From Chalara sp. BL73 (taxonomy: Eukaryota; Ascomycota; Leotiomycetes; Helotiales), in the NCBI GenBank assembly GCA_918026815.1, contig CAKJVC010000010.1:436501-500500 (forward strand): a DNA stretch of 64,000 bases. Reading direction: 5' to 3'. How positions within the stretch are numbered: position 1 is the first letter of the stretch; each line of letters opens with the position of its first letter. The notes beneath the pieces were generated by a model. The model was not told the DNA's origin, did no database searches, and saw nothing but the letters and a program-made list of their open reading frames with translations. Positions 23,905 to 36,001 of this stretch are shown here, piece after piece. A program made the translations under genes and the position numbers.

Positions 23905-24195
23905 CAGCTTAAATTACCTTGCAAGCAAGGCTGTCTAGCGTTTAGTCGATAGTGATTGTATCTAGGAGAGATCACAAAACGATCATGTATATGGAACCTT
24001 TGCATGACGTGACATCTATGACCTCTTTTCATGTTTCATTTTAGTTTTTAACTACGCTCAAGGTTAATACATCTATGCCTCGCGGTTTCAAGCTCATTAG
24101 GCTTTCCCAATAGCAGCCTAGTCCTTAGTTCACTAATCTGCACAGCCCCAATCCTCTTGACCGGCATGGCTTTGGTTGGCCCATTTAGAGCTCAT

Positions 24196-25070
24196 CTAAA
24201 GACTCTTTCCCATGAACTTTCGCTTCGCAAAGCTCAACCACCATTTACTTGGCTTATCCGTGCCATCTTCGTATATACGTGCTAGTAATCGGGTAGCAAG
24301 CTCTTGTCGGACTTGCATTAGGTATTGGCGGAGGACTTCTGCTTCTTGGCGTGTAGAAGGTGGTGTGAAAATCTGTTTTCACTGATATCAGCTTGCGCTT
24401 TCTAGTTTGAGAGGAAGAGAGGCCGTGATAGACGAGAAAGATTCTAAAAGGATGTGGCGCATGACGAACCTGATTGAGAGGGAATCCTGGATCACCCGGG
24501 ATGGCAAAGTTGGTGTCTAGTGCTATGTTTGAGACTTCTTTTTGTGCTTCTCTGGCAGATTGTTAGTCAGGCTTCTTGAGCTATAGAGCACAGGCATGAG
24601 GTAGAGTAGAGAGAGCAAAATCAGAGGTATTGTGGCTCCAAACGTGGCCACTTTGAAATTCTTCCTCTCTCAGCTAGACATTTCGCAGAACAAAGCTCCA
24701 CATACCGCCCGCTCATATTATTCCTGATCTTCCCCAAGCACTCACTAACCCACAAGATCCCATAAACAAGCAGCCTATCCGCTGGCCCCTGGATCTCGAA
24801 ATTCCTGAAAAAAGTATTCGCCCTGAATAAGCTCAACACTTCATCCAGCGCATCATAGCTGTCATCGTCGGGTTCTGGCGATTGTGAGGGTGGTAAGGAA
24901 GGCAGGAGGGGTAGCGTGTAGGCTGGGCCGCGGGTTTTGGTGCGTAGTGGGAGGAGGGGGAAGGTACCGATTAACTGCGGTGAAGTGTCGGTGTTGAAGA
25001 TGGAGTTATATGCCTGTTATTATTTAGATGGTAGGGAGATTCAAGGGTATGGGAGACAACTTACAGGCAT
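24196..25070 (-). CDS. ARC18: Arp2/3 complex subunit 3 (ARPC3/Arc18)
   Basis: The CDS is complement(join(24196..24372,24470..24551,24706..25013,25065..25070)), 190 aa; every junction is in phase. The first coding exon is only ATGCCT. The protein starts MPAYNSIFNTD and reads PLLPLRTKTRGPAY, SLFRANTFFRNFEI and GPADRLLVYGILWVSECL. It ends KWWLSFAKRKFMGKSL, all hallmarks of ARPC3. This small subunit bridges Arp3 to the complex that nucleates branched actin for endocytosis and tip growth. Its length fits the fungal family (about 185-195 aa). No anomalies apart from the six-base first coding exon. Confidence 0.93.
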
Positions 25071-25454
25071 TTTTGCGGTGGTTGTGGTGAGATAAGGTTG
25101 ACCGTGATGCATTAGGTCGAGGTTGGTGGGGTGTGGAGAGGGAAGGCTGATGAATGCCTCAGGCATGGATCATGCTCTTCTCAATAACTCATGTAAAAGC
25201 TAGACTGTGGATCATCCTTTTTCACTGACTCTTCACTTCATTCAGTCTATATGCGGTATATCATTCTCTATTTTATTTTTCTAGTATTCTCTTCAACTCT
25301 CTAGCATCTGATTTTACATCGTGGGTATTGCCAAACCTCTGTTTCTCCCTAACTCGTTGAAAATCTTTGGTCCTGCTACCTTTGCCATTGTTTGCAACGG
25401 CATTTATATTCGATGTTCTTGTTTTCTTAGTATGTTCTCAAGTAGAATGGGATC
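25071..25454. other. Upstream region of ARPC3
   Basis: Promoter-side spacer between ARPC3 and the end of the HET remnant. No gene or repeat was recognised. Confidence 0.4.
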
Positions 25455-27368
25455 ATCGTAAATCAATGGTTTCAATCATATCCTGAACCTCCTCCTCGGG
25501 TTTGTTCTTGAAGATTTCGCCGTCTATCAATTCTCAGACGAAACATTCTCCCACTAATGTGTAGTGGCCGTCTCGTTTCCTAACTATGAATGGGACATTG
25601 GCTCCAAGTAGAACCACTATGATATCTCCTTCCTCTATCTGAGTAATGCTGACACCCATATAACCTGTTTTACAGAGAAAGAATGTTGCCTCTGCCTTCG
25701 TTTAATCCAATTAATCGCATGGTCGTTAAAAGTACTCGTAGTCCTCAATCTCTAATGACGGCGAGAAGTCAGTTGATGGTGTGTTACTAAGAAGATGCGG
25801 TGTATTTTGGAACTCATGCAATCGTTATTCACTGAGTCGGCGGGTGCCTCTTGGCTCGAAGCTGATATCAAGTGTAGCAGTTCTCAGCCAGGCATGAGAG
25901 GGGTCACAGTCGCCAGGGTAGGTATCAAAAAGCTGTTGAAATTCGAGCTGTTCGAAAAAATCAAGATTCGCTCTGATCATTTGAAAGGCTACACAATTCG
26001 GATTTAGCTATTGAGATCGATCATTACTTACTAGTCCTTTTTGTACGACTAAATCTAAGTAGTCAGCCAGATCATTAAATTGGGACATCCGTAGAGGGCC
26101 TCTGTTTCTTGAAAACAGTATCCACCCCCACTCCCAAAGCTCCAAAGTGTCTGCGAACTGCCTGAATCGAATTCTGCGTGTCAAGCTGTAAGATGCTCTA
26201 TACAGGACTGAGAGTAAGCGCCAAGTGTCCCTACGCCAGTCGATTACCCATGAGGGTATTTTTGCACCCTGGCTTTGTCTGCTGGTGCCAGCAGACAATA
26301 GGCCATCAAGACCATACATTCATAATTCATAATGAAGTGCTTCTGGCTTAGCATAACCTACCTAGTGGTGCAAAACCTCGGTCCCAAGGATCTGAGCATT
26401 CCAAGCCTATGCAGTCTCTTGGGGAATTTAAAGTTGAGCAGCATTGCTTCTTCATTGGGCGATCGTAGTAGACGTTCGCCTTATACTTATCAAAACCCTA
26501 ATCACATACTCCACTCAACTTTCTCAAGAATTCCGAATGCGCGGATTTTGTGGTCTGGGGCATACTACCTCTGCCTAAGGAAAAGGCTATCACATATGCG
26601 ATATTTGCGATCTCTTCCATCGGGATGGTATGGTGCCGAAATACGCCTCGACTTTTCCATGCTACCACATATTCTCGAACAACCCATAGTCTTCGAAACC
26701 AAGGATGGTTAAAGACCTTCAGAGAGCATTCCAAGTCTCAACGTTACCGCACTGCTTCCAAGCATCAATGACTTGGGCCGGAGCAATCCTTTTGTCTTAT
26801 GCTCCTCTATAAATTTCGCGCACCCAAGACCTCATCCTGGGCTCCCCATGGAGCTTATTCAGCAGCTCTATCGCCAGCTTCACTGTTTCATAATCAGCAC
26901 GTCCTCCGAATGGTGATAGATGTCTCGCATGAACCAAACATGCTTAACCTTCTCATTCTCATCTATTTGATTGATGCAGATCGCGTCAACCCAAATTGTG
27001 ACCTCGCCAAGATATCGGAGGCGACGCAATAAGCCAGGTTTAGGTAGCGCGCCAAGGCCGTGAATCAACAAATACTAACGCAGTTGTACTCGGGTCCCCC
27101 AGGCATAGGAAAGTACTTTATATTCTGGTTCGTCGTCCGGATTAACTGGCCACAATCTACACTTTATCTCGGGGTCAGATGCTGAAGGAGGCTCGAGCTC
27201 TAATAGTCGGGAAGGGTGTGCATCATCAGTAAGTGGAAGGTGGACATAGTCCATATCGTCATCTGGGCCAGACACTAAGATGAGATCTAATGGCTCAACA
27301 CATCCATTCGGGTTCAGATAGTCCTCTAAGACGCGGGACAGTTGTGACAGGAGGCACTGAAAGAGCAC
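25455..27368 (-). pseudogene. HET-domain (heterokaryon incompatibility) pseudogene
   Basis: Reading the minus strand, successive frames give the ordered hallmarks of a HET-domain protein. These are PEYKVLSYAWG (about 27100), VTIWVDAICINQID (about 27000), VFNHPWFRRLWVVREYV (about 26700), a CSDPWDRGFAPLG block (about 26400), IPSWVIDWRR (about 26240), and the typical tail EEGDIIVVLLGANVPFIVR with DGHYTLVGECFV (about 25550). The parts are separated by an in-frame TAG at 27075-27077, a deletion plus frameshift after SEDVLIM (about 26880), a one-base loss before KVFNHPWF (about 26735), and a TGA at 25534-25536 inside the tail. Introns do not explain these breaks. HET proteins mediate vegetative self/non-self recognition; this copy is dead. 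Confidence 0.85.
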
Positions 27369-29400
27369 AATGAGAAATGCTGCCTACACCGTCGGGGCTT
27401 ACAGTGCCTTGGGTAACAATCTAATCACAACTTTAGATTGGTCCCCGAAGACACCTCGATAGCACTTCTATACGGAAAACTTGACATGTTTAAAGGTCTT
27501 ATTATAAGGAGATCAATGTTGGTCCTTACCAAATACCTATCCCACTCTTAAGATGCACCGTACATGATATGATTAAAGAAGGACCTCCAGATCTTTCAAA
27601 TCCTATCATAAAAAGTTAGCCATAAGCCTATATATCGGGCTTTTATCGGCCTAGCACTTTGTTGTCACACAGCTGTATCTATCTGCTCCTTGATCGTTCT
27701 CGGTTGCTTTCCAAGAACCATCGACCATATTATCTACTCTACGACGACAACTACTGACCTTTCAATCATCTTTGGTTACTACTATACATTTGGATAGGTG
27801 TCTAATGGCCCTAGGTACTTCCTATCATGCGAGATGATGTGTATGCTGCCTCTAATATCGCTGTTGAAAATCTGAGACAAGCTAGGCGCTGAGGGCTATG
27901 GAGTGTGAATACCACTTTGCACAGTTGGGTAAAGGAAGGGTTGACGCTCATTGCCTTGATGGATGTGAGGAAATGCCAAGACTCGGTTAACCCCCTTCAT
28001 GGTGGTGAAGCTTAGTTGGAAATTTTATCAAGACACAGATATGAAGATCAAGCAATTTGCATTATTAATATATCCGAACAAGACATCCTCAAGGCTATAT
28101 AAATTCTTTTTGTGTATAAATCACCCAAACAATTTCTCCATAGCCCCTATAAAACAAAACAACAAACGAGCGGGGCTCCGTTATCAAACATCATTTGTTA
28201 ACCTTAGCTTTCATACGCTAGGTTGAATGCTCAGTAAGGCCACTAAATTGAAAGTATAGCAGCAAATATAAAACAAGATTCCTTTATTCAGCTAAGGCAC
28301 CAACCTTTGAACACGAGGATCTTACCTGTCTCGCGTTTTAAAGTCGATACAGTATGATATCCTAGCAGTCTCTTACCTCTCTAAAGTGAAGAATATATAT
28401 CCTGCTATCGACTCTCTGCGATCGAATCTCTAGAGTCATCTAAACAGATCCTTTATTGACCTTTCAAGTTTCATAACACCAGGAATATAGCATCTCGATA
28501 GCCTGTCAACAGCAATGGCCTTAGATATGGCACGGAGGATGGCTCCAGGTATTGTTGGATATCCTGCCAAACAGAATTGTTGGGCGGAAGCTTGGTTTCC
28601 TAGATTTAAGCTAATTTTTAGCGCTCGGTGGTAATCCGCATATGCTACGCAAGCGGTCCATAGCTATGTCTATGTTAATGGGCACCGTGATAACGAAGAG
28701 CTCTTCACACCTTCTATTCCAGATCTCGATAGGGAAGCTAAAGAATTAATCGGCGCCGCAATGCTTTGATAACTACCTAATATTTTTGCACTTTTAATAG
28801 CAAGCCAAAATTTTATGGGATTCGAAATGATATCCAGAAGAAGCAGGCTGCGGCGAGCATGCATAATATACTCGAATATAGTAACAGAGGCATGTGTGAG
28901 AAAAAACCCGACTCCAACATTTATTGGCTATAGATGGACGTGTTGCTACGGCCCGTGTCGAAACTAGAACTGGAAATGATATGGGGGGCCTGGGGAGTGC
29001 AGTCGTACTTTAAGAGATATGCAAAGCTGCCAGTAACTCATCTTGTGGATACGTGTAACACGGAAATCATCAGCATATTGATCGTTTGTCTTCGCCAATC
29101 ACTCCGTATGCTCCTCTGCTTTTTCGGTAAAGAATACCGCGACGCGAAATTACTGTCTAGGTTCGGTTAAGGGCAAAGTGCGGAAATAAAATCGGCTCTC
29201 CTGTGTAAGTATTCTCGACCATAAACAGGCTGCACATACAGAACCGTAGTCTCAAGCAGCTATAAACAGTAAATGTCATGTATTCTACTGTATAATTATG
29301 CCAACAAGAAGAGCACTCTATGTTGAATGGGTGCTCTCAGAATTTTAGATTTTCATCAGTTTCATGATGAATTTTCAGTACTGTCCTACCTTAGAGACAT
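27369..29400. other. AT-rich intergenic
   Basis: About 2 kb with no supportable gene. A minus-strand ORF at 28670..28864 and a plus-strand ORF at 27999..28226 have no recognisable features. Confidence 0.4.
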
Positions 29401-29874
29401 CTATGCGGCTCTCGCTATATGCATTCTCTTGATCCTCGCCTTTCTGTCCCAACTCTCTTCCAGCTCAATAGCTTCCAACTCTGCAGCTTTATTGAAGACG
29501 GGATTCTTGAATCTATCCACATGCGGCTCAGTCTCGTCTGCGGGTGGAAGTCCAAACGTAGGGACACTCGAGCCTGCTGTAAATTCGGCTGCTTCAAGCG
29601 TTTCAGGCCCGGAAGTCACGGATTTGAGTAACGTAGTCCCGGCCTTAGGGACTATAGGCGAATTGGCCCACTGGAAGGTCGGGAGTTAGTAGTTTTGGTT
29701 GATGGGACCTCAAGAGTGGTTGGAATTGGTTCATTTTGAATATTAACTTACTCTTCGCTCACATTTGCCGCCTGGTATCGTCGCAGGCCGTTGAAATGCT
29801 CTTACTGCCCTGTATTGCCATTGGAGACACCTCCATGATCCTGTATATCCTAGTATCAGCGACGGCCCTGTAAT
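29401..29874 (-). CDS. Unidentified spliced gene, last two exons (partial)
   Basis: Two minus-strand exons join in phase: 29752..29874 and 29401..29670. The intron 29671..29751 has a GTAAGT donor, a perfect TACTAAC branch site and a TTCCAG acceptor, so transcription and splicing are likely. The readable part contains YRAVRAFQRPATIPGGK across exon a, then WANSPIVPKAG, SVPTFGLPPADETEPHVD and an acidic/basic helix AELEAIELEESWDRKARIKR, ending at TAG 29401. The upstream edge (acceptor at 29875-29876) is tentative. No start codon could be linked, so at least one 5' exon is missing from this model. I do not recognise the family. Confidence 0.4.
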
Positions 29875-30182
29875 CTAGAAAGGTTTTAGAAGATTCAGGT
29901 ATAATCCAGATTGCTTTTCTATGTCGTTTTGCGCAGAAGACTTTCCCTTGGTCTGGGAAGGATTTCTCATCACGAATAAATCCGGAACAGGATTTTTCAT
30001 ACCTATCTTGTCAAGTCCTCCTCTATGAGATCGAGAGGTTAACAATGACATCTCAAGAGAGGGAGGTTTCAGAGGATTTAAATGCGATCTGATTCATGTT
30101 AAACAGTCTCTTTCTTTATAAGCTCTCGAGATGTTTATCATGAACAAATCCGGAACAAGAGCCTTGTTACTCCCAGGAATCA
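29875..30182. other. Spacer with a diverged direct repeat
   Basis: This short spacer has two copies of a sequence resembling AAATCCGGAACA, near 29977 and 30145, each preceded by a similar ATCA(C/T)GAA(T/C)A. Unassigned 5' exons of the 29.4-kb gene may lie here. Confidence 0.35.
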
Positions 30183-31151
30183 TTACGGGGTGACGATCTC
30201 GTATAGTAGAAGAACGCTGTTTTGAGCATAATCTTCTGCCTTGCCTATTTGAGGTAAGCAAGAAATTGTGAGTTTGGAGCATTTTATATACTTGTATTGG
30301 CATAGTCGTCAGGTACACAGGTGTCATTTCTGATAGCGGTGTCCCATGTAGTAGTAGGGCTGGATCCTACGGCGTTATTGTACGCATCCATCGCATGGCC
30401 GATTTCGTGCTGAAAGACGGAGGGTACCCCAACATTGCCGACAAAGACCGCAACAGCGGATCTAATGTAAGCCCAATTTCCATTAGTTGCGGGGGCCGCC
30501 ATGATGTGTCTGTCAATAGAGTTAACCTTCTTTTTTCAAGAAGCAAAAGTTTAATAGCATACTGAATCCATTGGCGTTCATGGACCGGTATGCGGCCAAA
30601 GAGATTTGTCATTACAGGTCGACTAGATGGGTGGCTCAGCTTAGCAATGACCAAGTAACGGTTGAGTCGCTAACTTACGTCAATACTGCATTTTTGTGTC
30701 GACATATAAACCAACTCGTGTCACAATCAACATATTTGATTCTTTATTTAGTCAGCAAGGGTCTGAATAGGATAAGCAAGCGACTCGAGAGGGAATTGAA
30801 ATATCACCCGTAAGCCTCGTGCTGATGAATGTAGGGTTATTTACGAGTAAATGTCGAAATCAACGGGGTTGAGGCCAAGATATTCAGCTTCCTCCTTGCA
30901 TCGTTGAGGTATGTCGTTACCAGTCCACCAGATCCAAGTACTTCTGTTCATGAGTTAGTGCATGCACACTTCGTCTTATAGTTAAGAGTTAATACGAACT
31001 CAACAGGCACCAAGTTGTCCCAGAAACTCTGCTCAACGTGCGGCGACAAGCCATCGGAGAACAGGACTGGCTTTGGTAGTTGAGCTAGAGCAGGGGCTCC
31101 TAAGAGTAGAATTACAGCTGCTGAAGCTAACGAAAGCACAGCGGAGTGCAT
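30183..31151 (-). CDS. Secreted HEIGH-motif protein, Con-13-like
   Basis: The CDS is complement(join(30183..30235,30292..30509,30563..30622,30679..30741,30845..30943,31000..31151)), 214 aa. All five introns have GT/AG ends and keep phase. Residues 1-23 form a signal peptide ending at ALA-QLPKP. The next region is Cys/Trp-containing (WIWWTGNDIPQRC, VDCDTSWFICRHKN). It is followed by SVFQHEIGHAMDAY, with HEIGH at 159-163, a zincin-like HExxH motif, then TWDTAIRNDTCVPDDYAN. The layout reminds me of fungal conidiation-specific protein 13, whose function is unknown; a metallopeptidase role is only suggested by HEIGH. The C-terminus (LLLYEIVTP then TAA) may be slightly truncated, because a related frame continues with PGSNKALVPDLF. 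Confidence 0.65.
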
Positions 31152-32420
31152 AATGTTCTACTGGGTGGCTTGGGGGCGACTATCCAAAGATGTAGAAAAC
31201 AGCTTTGAGGGATCGTTTTGGAGATACTTTTGCTCTAGAAAATTGAAGTCTAGAGAGTCAACTTATGGGTTTCGTATACGAGTAACTGCAGTCTCCGGGG
31301 GATAAGCAGCGCATAGGATTGAGGCACAGTATAATGCATGTCATGAATTGAGGAGTATAATGGCTCTTGGGCTGGAACAGGGCTATTGTACCGCTGACAG
31401 GTCCGGTGACAGTCTTGTAGTGACATACTTGGCATAACAGTTACTGAGATGTGTGGCACTATGACACAGTGCATTTGTATAAAATGCAGGATGTAGGTGC
31501 TTGTTGAACTGTAGGAAGATATTGTAGAAATACTGGAGTGTTAGACAACAAGCCTATCTCTTGAGTTTATGAACTCTGATAGGTAGCCATAGAGCCTAGA
31601 AGAACACTTCCTAGCCAGCATATGTGAGGTTGTCTCTTTACTTCCAAAGTAGGGTATGATGAGAGAAGATAAGTCGATAACTGTCAGCTCGCGTAATGAC
31701 CTCTACGTCTCATTTAGGCAGGAGACGAGAACGAGAAGGGTACGAGATCCTTGGGCCTCATTGAAACTAGCAGTTTAACCCCTTGACAGACAAAACTCCT
31801 ATGTGCCTAATGGATTAATCAGAATCTAGCTTTTAATCCACCTTTTTTTTTTCCTTGAATTTTTTTCCCCTCCAATTCCTCCATGCTCTCTTTCTAAAGG
31901 TGCAATAGAATCTCGTTGATCTACTAGTCTAACTCTTACTTATCTTGCAGGAGATCTATCGAATTCTTGGCCTCACGGCGTAGACCACACAGTTGGGTGC
32001 GCATGGGCCGAGGCGCAGAGCCTAGGCTTACTTTTGGCCCGCGAAAGCGCCTCCAACCAGAAGCCACGGCGCTACTAACCTTTTTAGAGGCACATGATGT
32101 AACTCAAGCAATTCACATTAATACGAGTAAAACAAAAGCATCCAGTTTTGATGCTTCCGCATCCCAAGACTTTCACCTGCAGGCAGAAGCCTCAATCGCG
32201 CATGTGGGCTCAAGACTAGGAGTTGGTAATGGATGGGTTAAATGTGACTGTACAAGAACTTGCCTCATTTCATGCTGCAGAGGACTCACGTACGTGGCTC
32301 AAGGAGACATTTTTGGCCTTGCTAAAATTGTATTGTCTAGAAGATTTGTCAGAAGTAGACTAAAAGAATATTTGACAAATTGCTGCGTTGTGGTACGTAC
32401 GACTAAGGCTTTGGTTCCAC

Positions 32421-32424
<4 letters not shown>

Positions 32425-32460
<36 letters not shown>
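32425..32460. repeat. (TA)18 microsatellite
   Basis: Eighteen uninterrupted TA units, directly visible. The length is likely to vary between strains. Confidence 0.97.
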
Positions 32461-32463
<3 letters not shown>

Positions 32464-32880
32464 TAAATGGGTCTTACATATCCAGCACTCCCGCGTATCC
32501 AGCATGGGCAGGGATATGGAGAGTGGTTGTCCTTCAGCTGCTCACCATAGCTGCAGAAATCTGATTTAAGTCCCCTTTAAGAAATAGCCCGCTATCTATG
32601 GATTCATCCCTTAAAAAAGAAAATAGATATTAAAAAATTGACAGACTAATAATTAATACTCTACGATGCTGTAGAAAAGTAGTTCCTAAAGCTTACTAAG
32701 AAAAGATCTATGTGGTATTTACATTCTTGACGCACCAGCATCACTGTCCTGCGCTTAGTAATAATCTCGGCTCGCGAAGAATTTATTAAGGACCTGGGAG
32801 CGAAAGAAAAAAGACAAGGTTTGGTTGTTGAGTTAATGGAATACTTGTAGTTATCCTACAGTTCTTTGTCTATCTGTGGG

Positions 32881-32934
32881 CTTTATGCTTAAGCCTAACA
32901 GTGGCTCGTCTTAATGGCTAGGCGAAGCATAAAG
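32881..32934. repeat. Long imperfect hairpin / inverted repeat
   Basis: CTTTATGCTT (32881-32890) pairs with AAGCATAAAG (32925-32934). After a small internal loop (AA opposite G), GCCTA (32893-32897) pairs with TAGGC (32919-32923). This leaves a loop of about 21 nt. It might be a transposon-end remnant or a transcribed stem-loop. Confidence 0.7.
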
Positions 32935-35900
32935 CATAATACTTATTACGAGGCTCTGCCTTCTCGCAAGCTCAAAGGAGGTCTCAAGGTTTTGCCTCGC
33001 CCCGACATGCTACCGATAAAGTCACGTGGCACAGAAAATTGGCTCTAGCCATGTGACAGTGACGGATCTTCCGGGTGAAATATAGGTTTTTGCTGAACAA
33101 AGTGTTTTTGACTACATTTTAGTTTAATGTCAAGATCACAATTGAGGTGATCTCACTGTAGGGGCAATAGGGATGTGATTCAATAGATTAGCTACAATAG
33201 AGAACTGGAAAGGAAAAGAAGGATCGAGTATTGTAGAGATATTCCCACATGCTATGTAGGACTTGATGGTTAAGGCATGCAGTTAGCTGCGCCACAGTCT
33301 TGGCCAGGAGCCTAAGCCACGTGATTTATAGAACCGCCTCGTAACACTTAACCAATTTAGTTGCACTTACGTTTGCGCTTTTTAAACGAGCAAAGTTATA
33401 AGAAGGGGGCTGCCAATTGGGCTGCATCTTACATATTTCAAGAGCCCGGCCCGGGACCATGGTCCCATTCCCCAGACGATCAATCCACATCGTTACACCA
33501 AATGACAATTTCGAGGAAGCTGTAGATACGGACAGAGGTAGTATATCAGGTAGAAGTCTTACATGCTCTGGGCAGGATGCAAAACAGTTGTCAGCATGGC
33601 ATAGATCAAGATCACCAGATCGTTACAGAGGAAGTGGATCTTTGGCCTTGTGATCATCGTCCCCCAGCAGGAAATGAATTCTCTAGTGCTGTAGTTGTCG
33701 AGACTCATGGAGCCACTTCCAATGGGGTCCTGGTTCGGTCTCCAACGTTCGTTGGCTACAGCCACGCTCTTACTCACAGAGTGTATGTATTTTCTAAAAT
33801 CTGTGAGAGGCAAGCATGCCATACTGCCCCGGCGATGGGTTACGCCACACAAGTAAGCCCGAGGATCGTGCTTTTATAGCGCCGCTTATAATTATTCATG
33901 GGAGTATATAATTGGTGTTATTCACTCAGTTCTCACCTAGTTCAATTACTAATTGAAGTCTTTAAAGAGATGGGTGATCACGCTGATGAAAATTTCCCTA
34001 TCAACACCCAAGTTAGACAACAAACCCCTAGTTGACAACATAACCATTGAGCCCATGTTCTTCAGATATAACCTCACCACCAAATAAGCACTCTAAATCC
34101 TACCAGATGCATACAAACAAGATGTCGTGACATTTTTTGGACATCCTCTTCCCAAAGACATACTAATCAACCCGTTTACTTTCCACGTCTTCGTCTACAT
34201 ACCATCATTTTCAGCAGAAGTAAGAGTGTGAGATGTGGCCACAAGACTCTGCTTGTTGCCGAATATTAAGTTTTGGACGGGTTTCTGATTGGAATGCAAG
34301 TCTTCAAGTCATTCGGCAGGTACATGCAAGGGCTACATGCATTGGCTATGGGATGTGGTGAATATGAGGCATTAGAACGCTTGTGATCTTGCAAATAGCA
34401 TGATTCGATGAAAAGTATGGACGGAATTGCAGCAAAGGCTGAGGTGATAGGCAGCGATGTGCCAATTGAGGAGACGCGCGTAGGAGAGTGTTGGACGGTT
34501 TTTGATGCTTCAGGACTCCTGAACGGATCGATCAAGAAACTTGGAAACTCTGAAACAGATCAAGGAACCCTATCACCTAAGAGTTTCCCGTCCTCCTCGC
34601 TTGACTCTCTACCATAGAATAGTCCAGGCTGTTAACCCTACCACCAATCGAGAGAGTATCTCTTCCTTCACCATCGCTTTAGAGGGTAAAAATATCGCCG
34701 ACGAAATCTGCCCGCGATACAAGGTGACAAAAACCATTTCTACTTCACGATGCTCTATCTCCCAGCCAGTTCCGTGGCAAACTTTTTGGCACGAATGTCT
34801 TTGCGCTGGGTATAGATTATGAAAGGAAGAAGTTGTGGCATGCAAACTTTGGTGAATTCATGTCGCTGTTGCTGTGCCGTCGATGGGCTCGACATTTGGG
34901 ATATGGTTGTGGTGTATGAGGGGACGAGGAAAGGGGAGAAGGAAAAGCAGAGGTGGCTCTATTTGGTTGCATCTTCCGTGGGATCAATTTCGAACATTTC
35001 TTAGCGAAACATGAATATATGAACTTAAGATGCTATCCAATAAGCATAATTTAAACGTATGTCTGTTCTGCGCTCCACAAGGCTGTCGAGCTCTGAAAAC
35101 CTCACGCCTAAATACTCGCCTCTCAATGTCCCCCTTCCCAAAATTCCTGGGCAAGGCATACATATACTTAAGCACCTTGCCAGACATAAAAGTGGAGTCC
35201 TTTGGACTCTTTATTAGACGTCCCTGGGCTGCAAAGCCTCTCTGCCTCATTTTAATTTCGGGTTCATCTTTGGATGATAAATGTTGTGTGGTTGACTACT
35301 GTATAGTATCATGTTGGAATACCCTTTTAATCAAGAACTTGTCTTTCTAGGTCACAAGTTAACTATGCGGGACTGCGTGAACCTATATGATTCCTTTTAC
35401 CTATTTTGAAGAGTCGGGGTTTTGTTGAGCAGCAAAAGTTTGTCTTTTAACTCTGTTTGGGCTGATGTTAGAGGTGGCCCTTGAGGGGAGACAAGCTACG
35501 ACCGCGAGAAGACTATCGAAGGACACGAGATTAGACGCTGCGGAAAACGGATGTGGCTCATGCTCGTGCTCCTGAACATAGTGTGTTGTATAGAGATGCT
35601 TGGTAACGAGAGGGCCAAGGGACTTTTCTTGGCACGAAGATATAAACCTTCAGCTGATGAGCATGGGAGACGCTCTGAAGGTTGTACACACAAATGCCAC
35701 ATGACTTAATAAGCACGAAGGAAGGGTGCATGAATTCTGCCGCGGATGAAGAGTGCTGTGACAATCTGAACTAAGCTTGGTGTGTATTGAAAGCTGATCA
35801 TTTGTCTGAGAAATCTAGAGAGAAGAAGGCTTTTAGTTCTGCAGCATCTTTTGTCAGTTTTTATATCCCATAGGGCATTGTCCTTGTCATTCATAATATA

Positions 35901-36001
35901 GTACCCGATTCCCGTTCCAGATCCTCCCAACTCCTACGCTATGCAATCATATCAAAGTCATTGTCGCCACGTAGCTTTATCTATAGAAATACAGCGTCCT
36001 G

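Larger units (their letters stand above)
31152..36001. other. Long gene-poor, AT-rich region
   Basis: Almost 5 kb in which I could support no gene. The plus ORF at 31967..32461 ends in the TA repeat and has no domain. Minus ORFs at 33559..33852 and 33326..33508 and those around 34.3-34.8 kb could be fragments of old genes but show no recognisable motif. A microsatellite and a hairpin are listed separately. Confidence 0.45.

Noticed and set aside
31967..32461. 164-aa plus-strand ORF ending in a (IY)n tail
   Set aside because: The tail is the TA microsatellite translated, and the rest has no recognisable domain or splice context.
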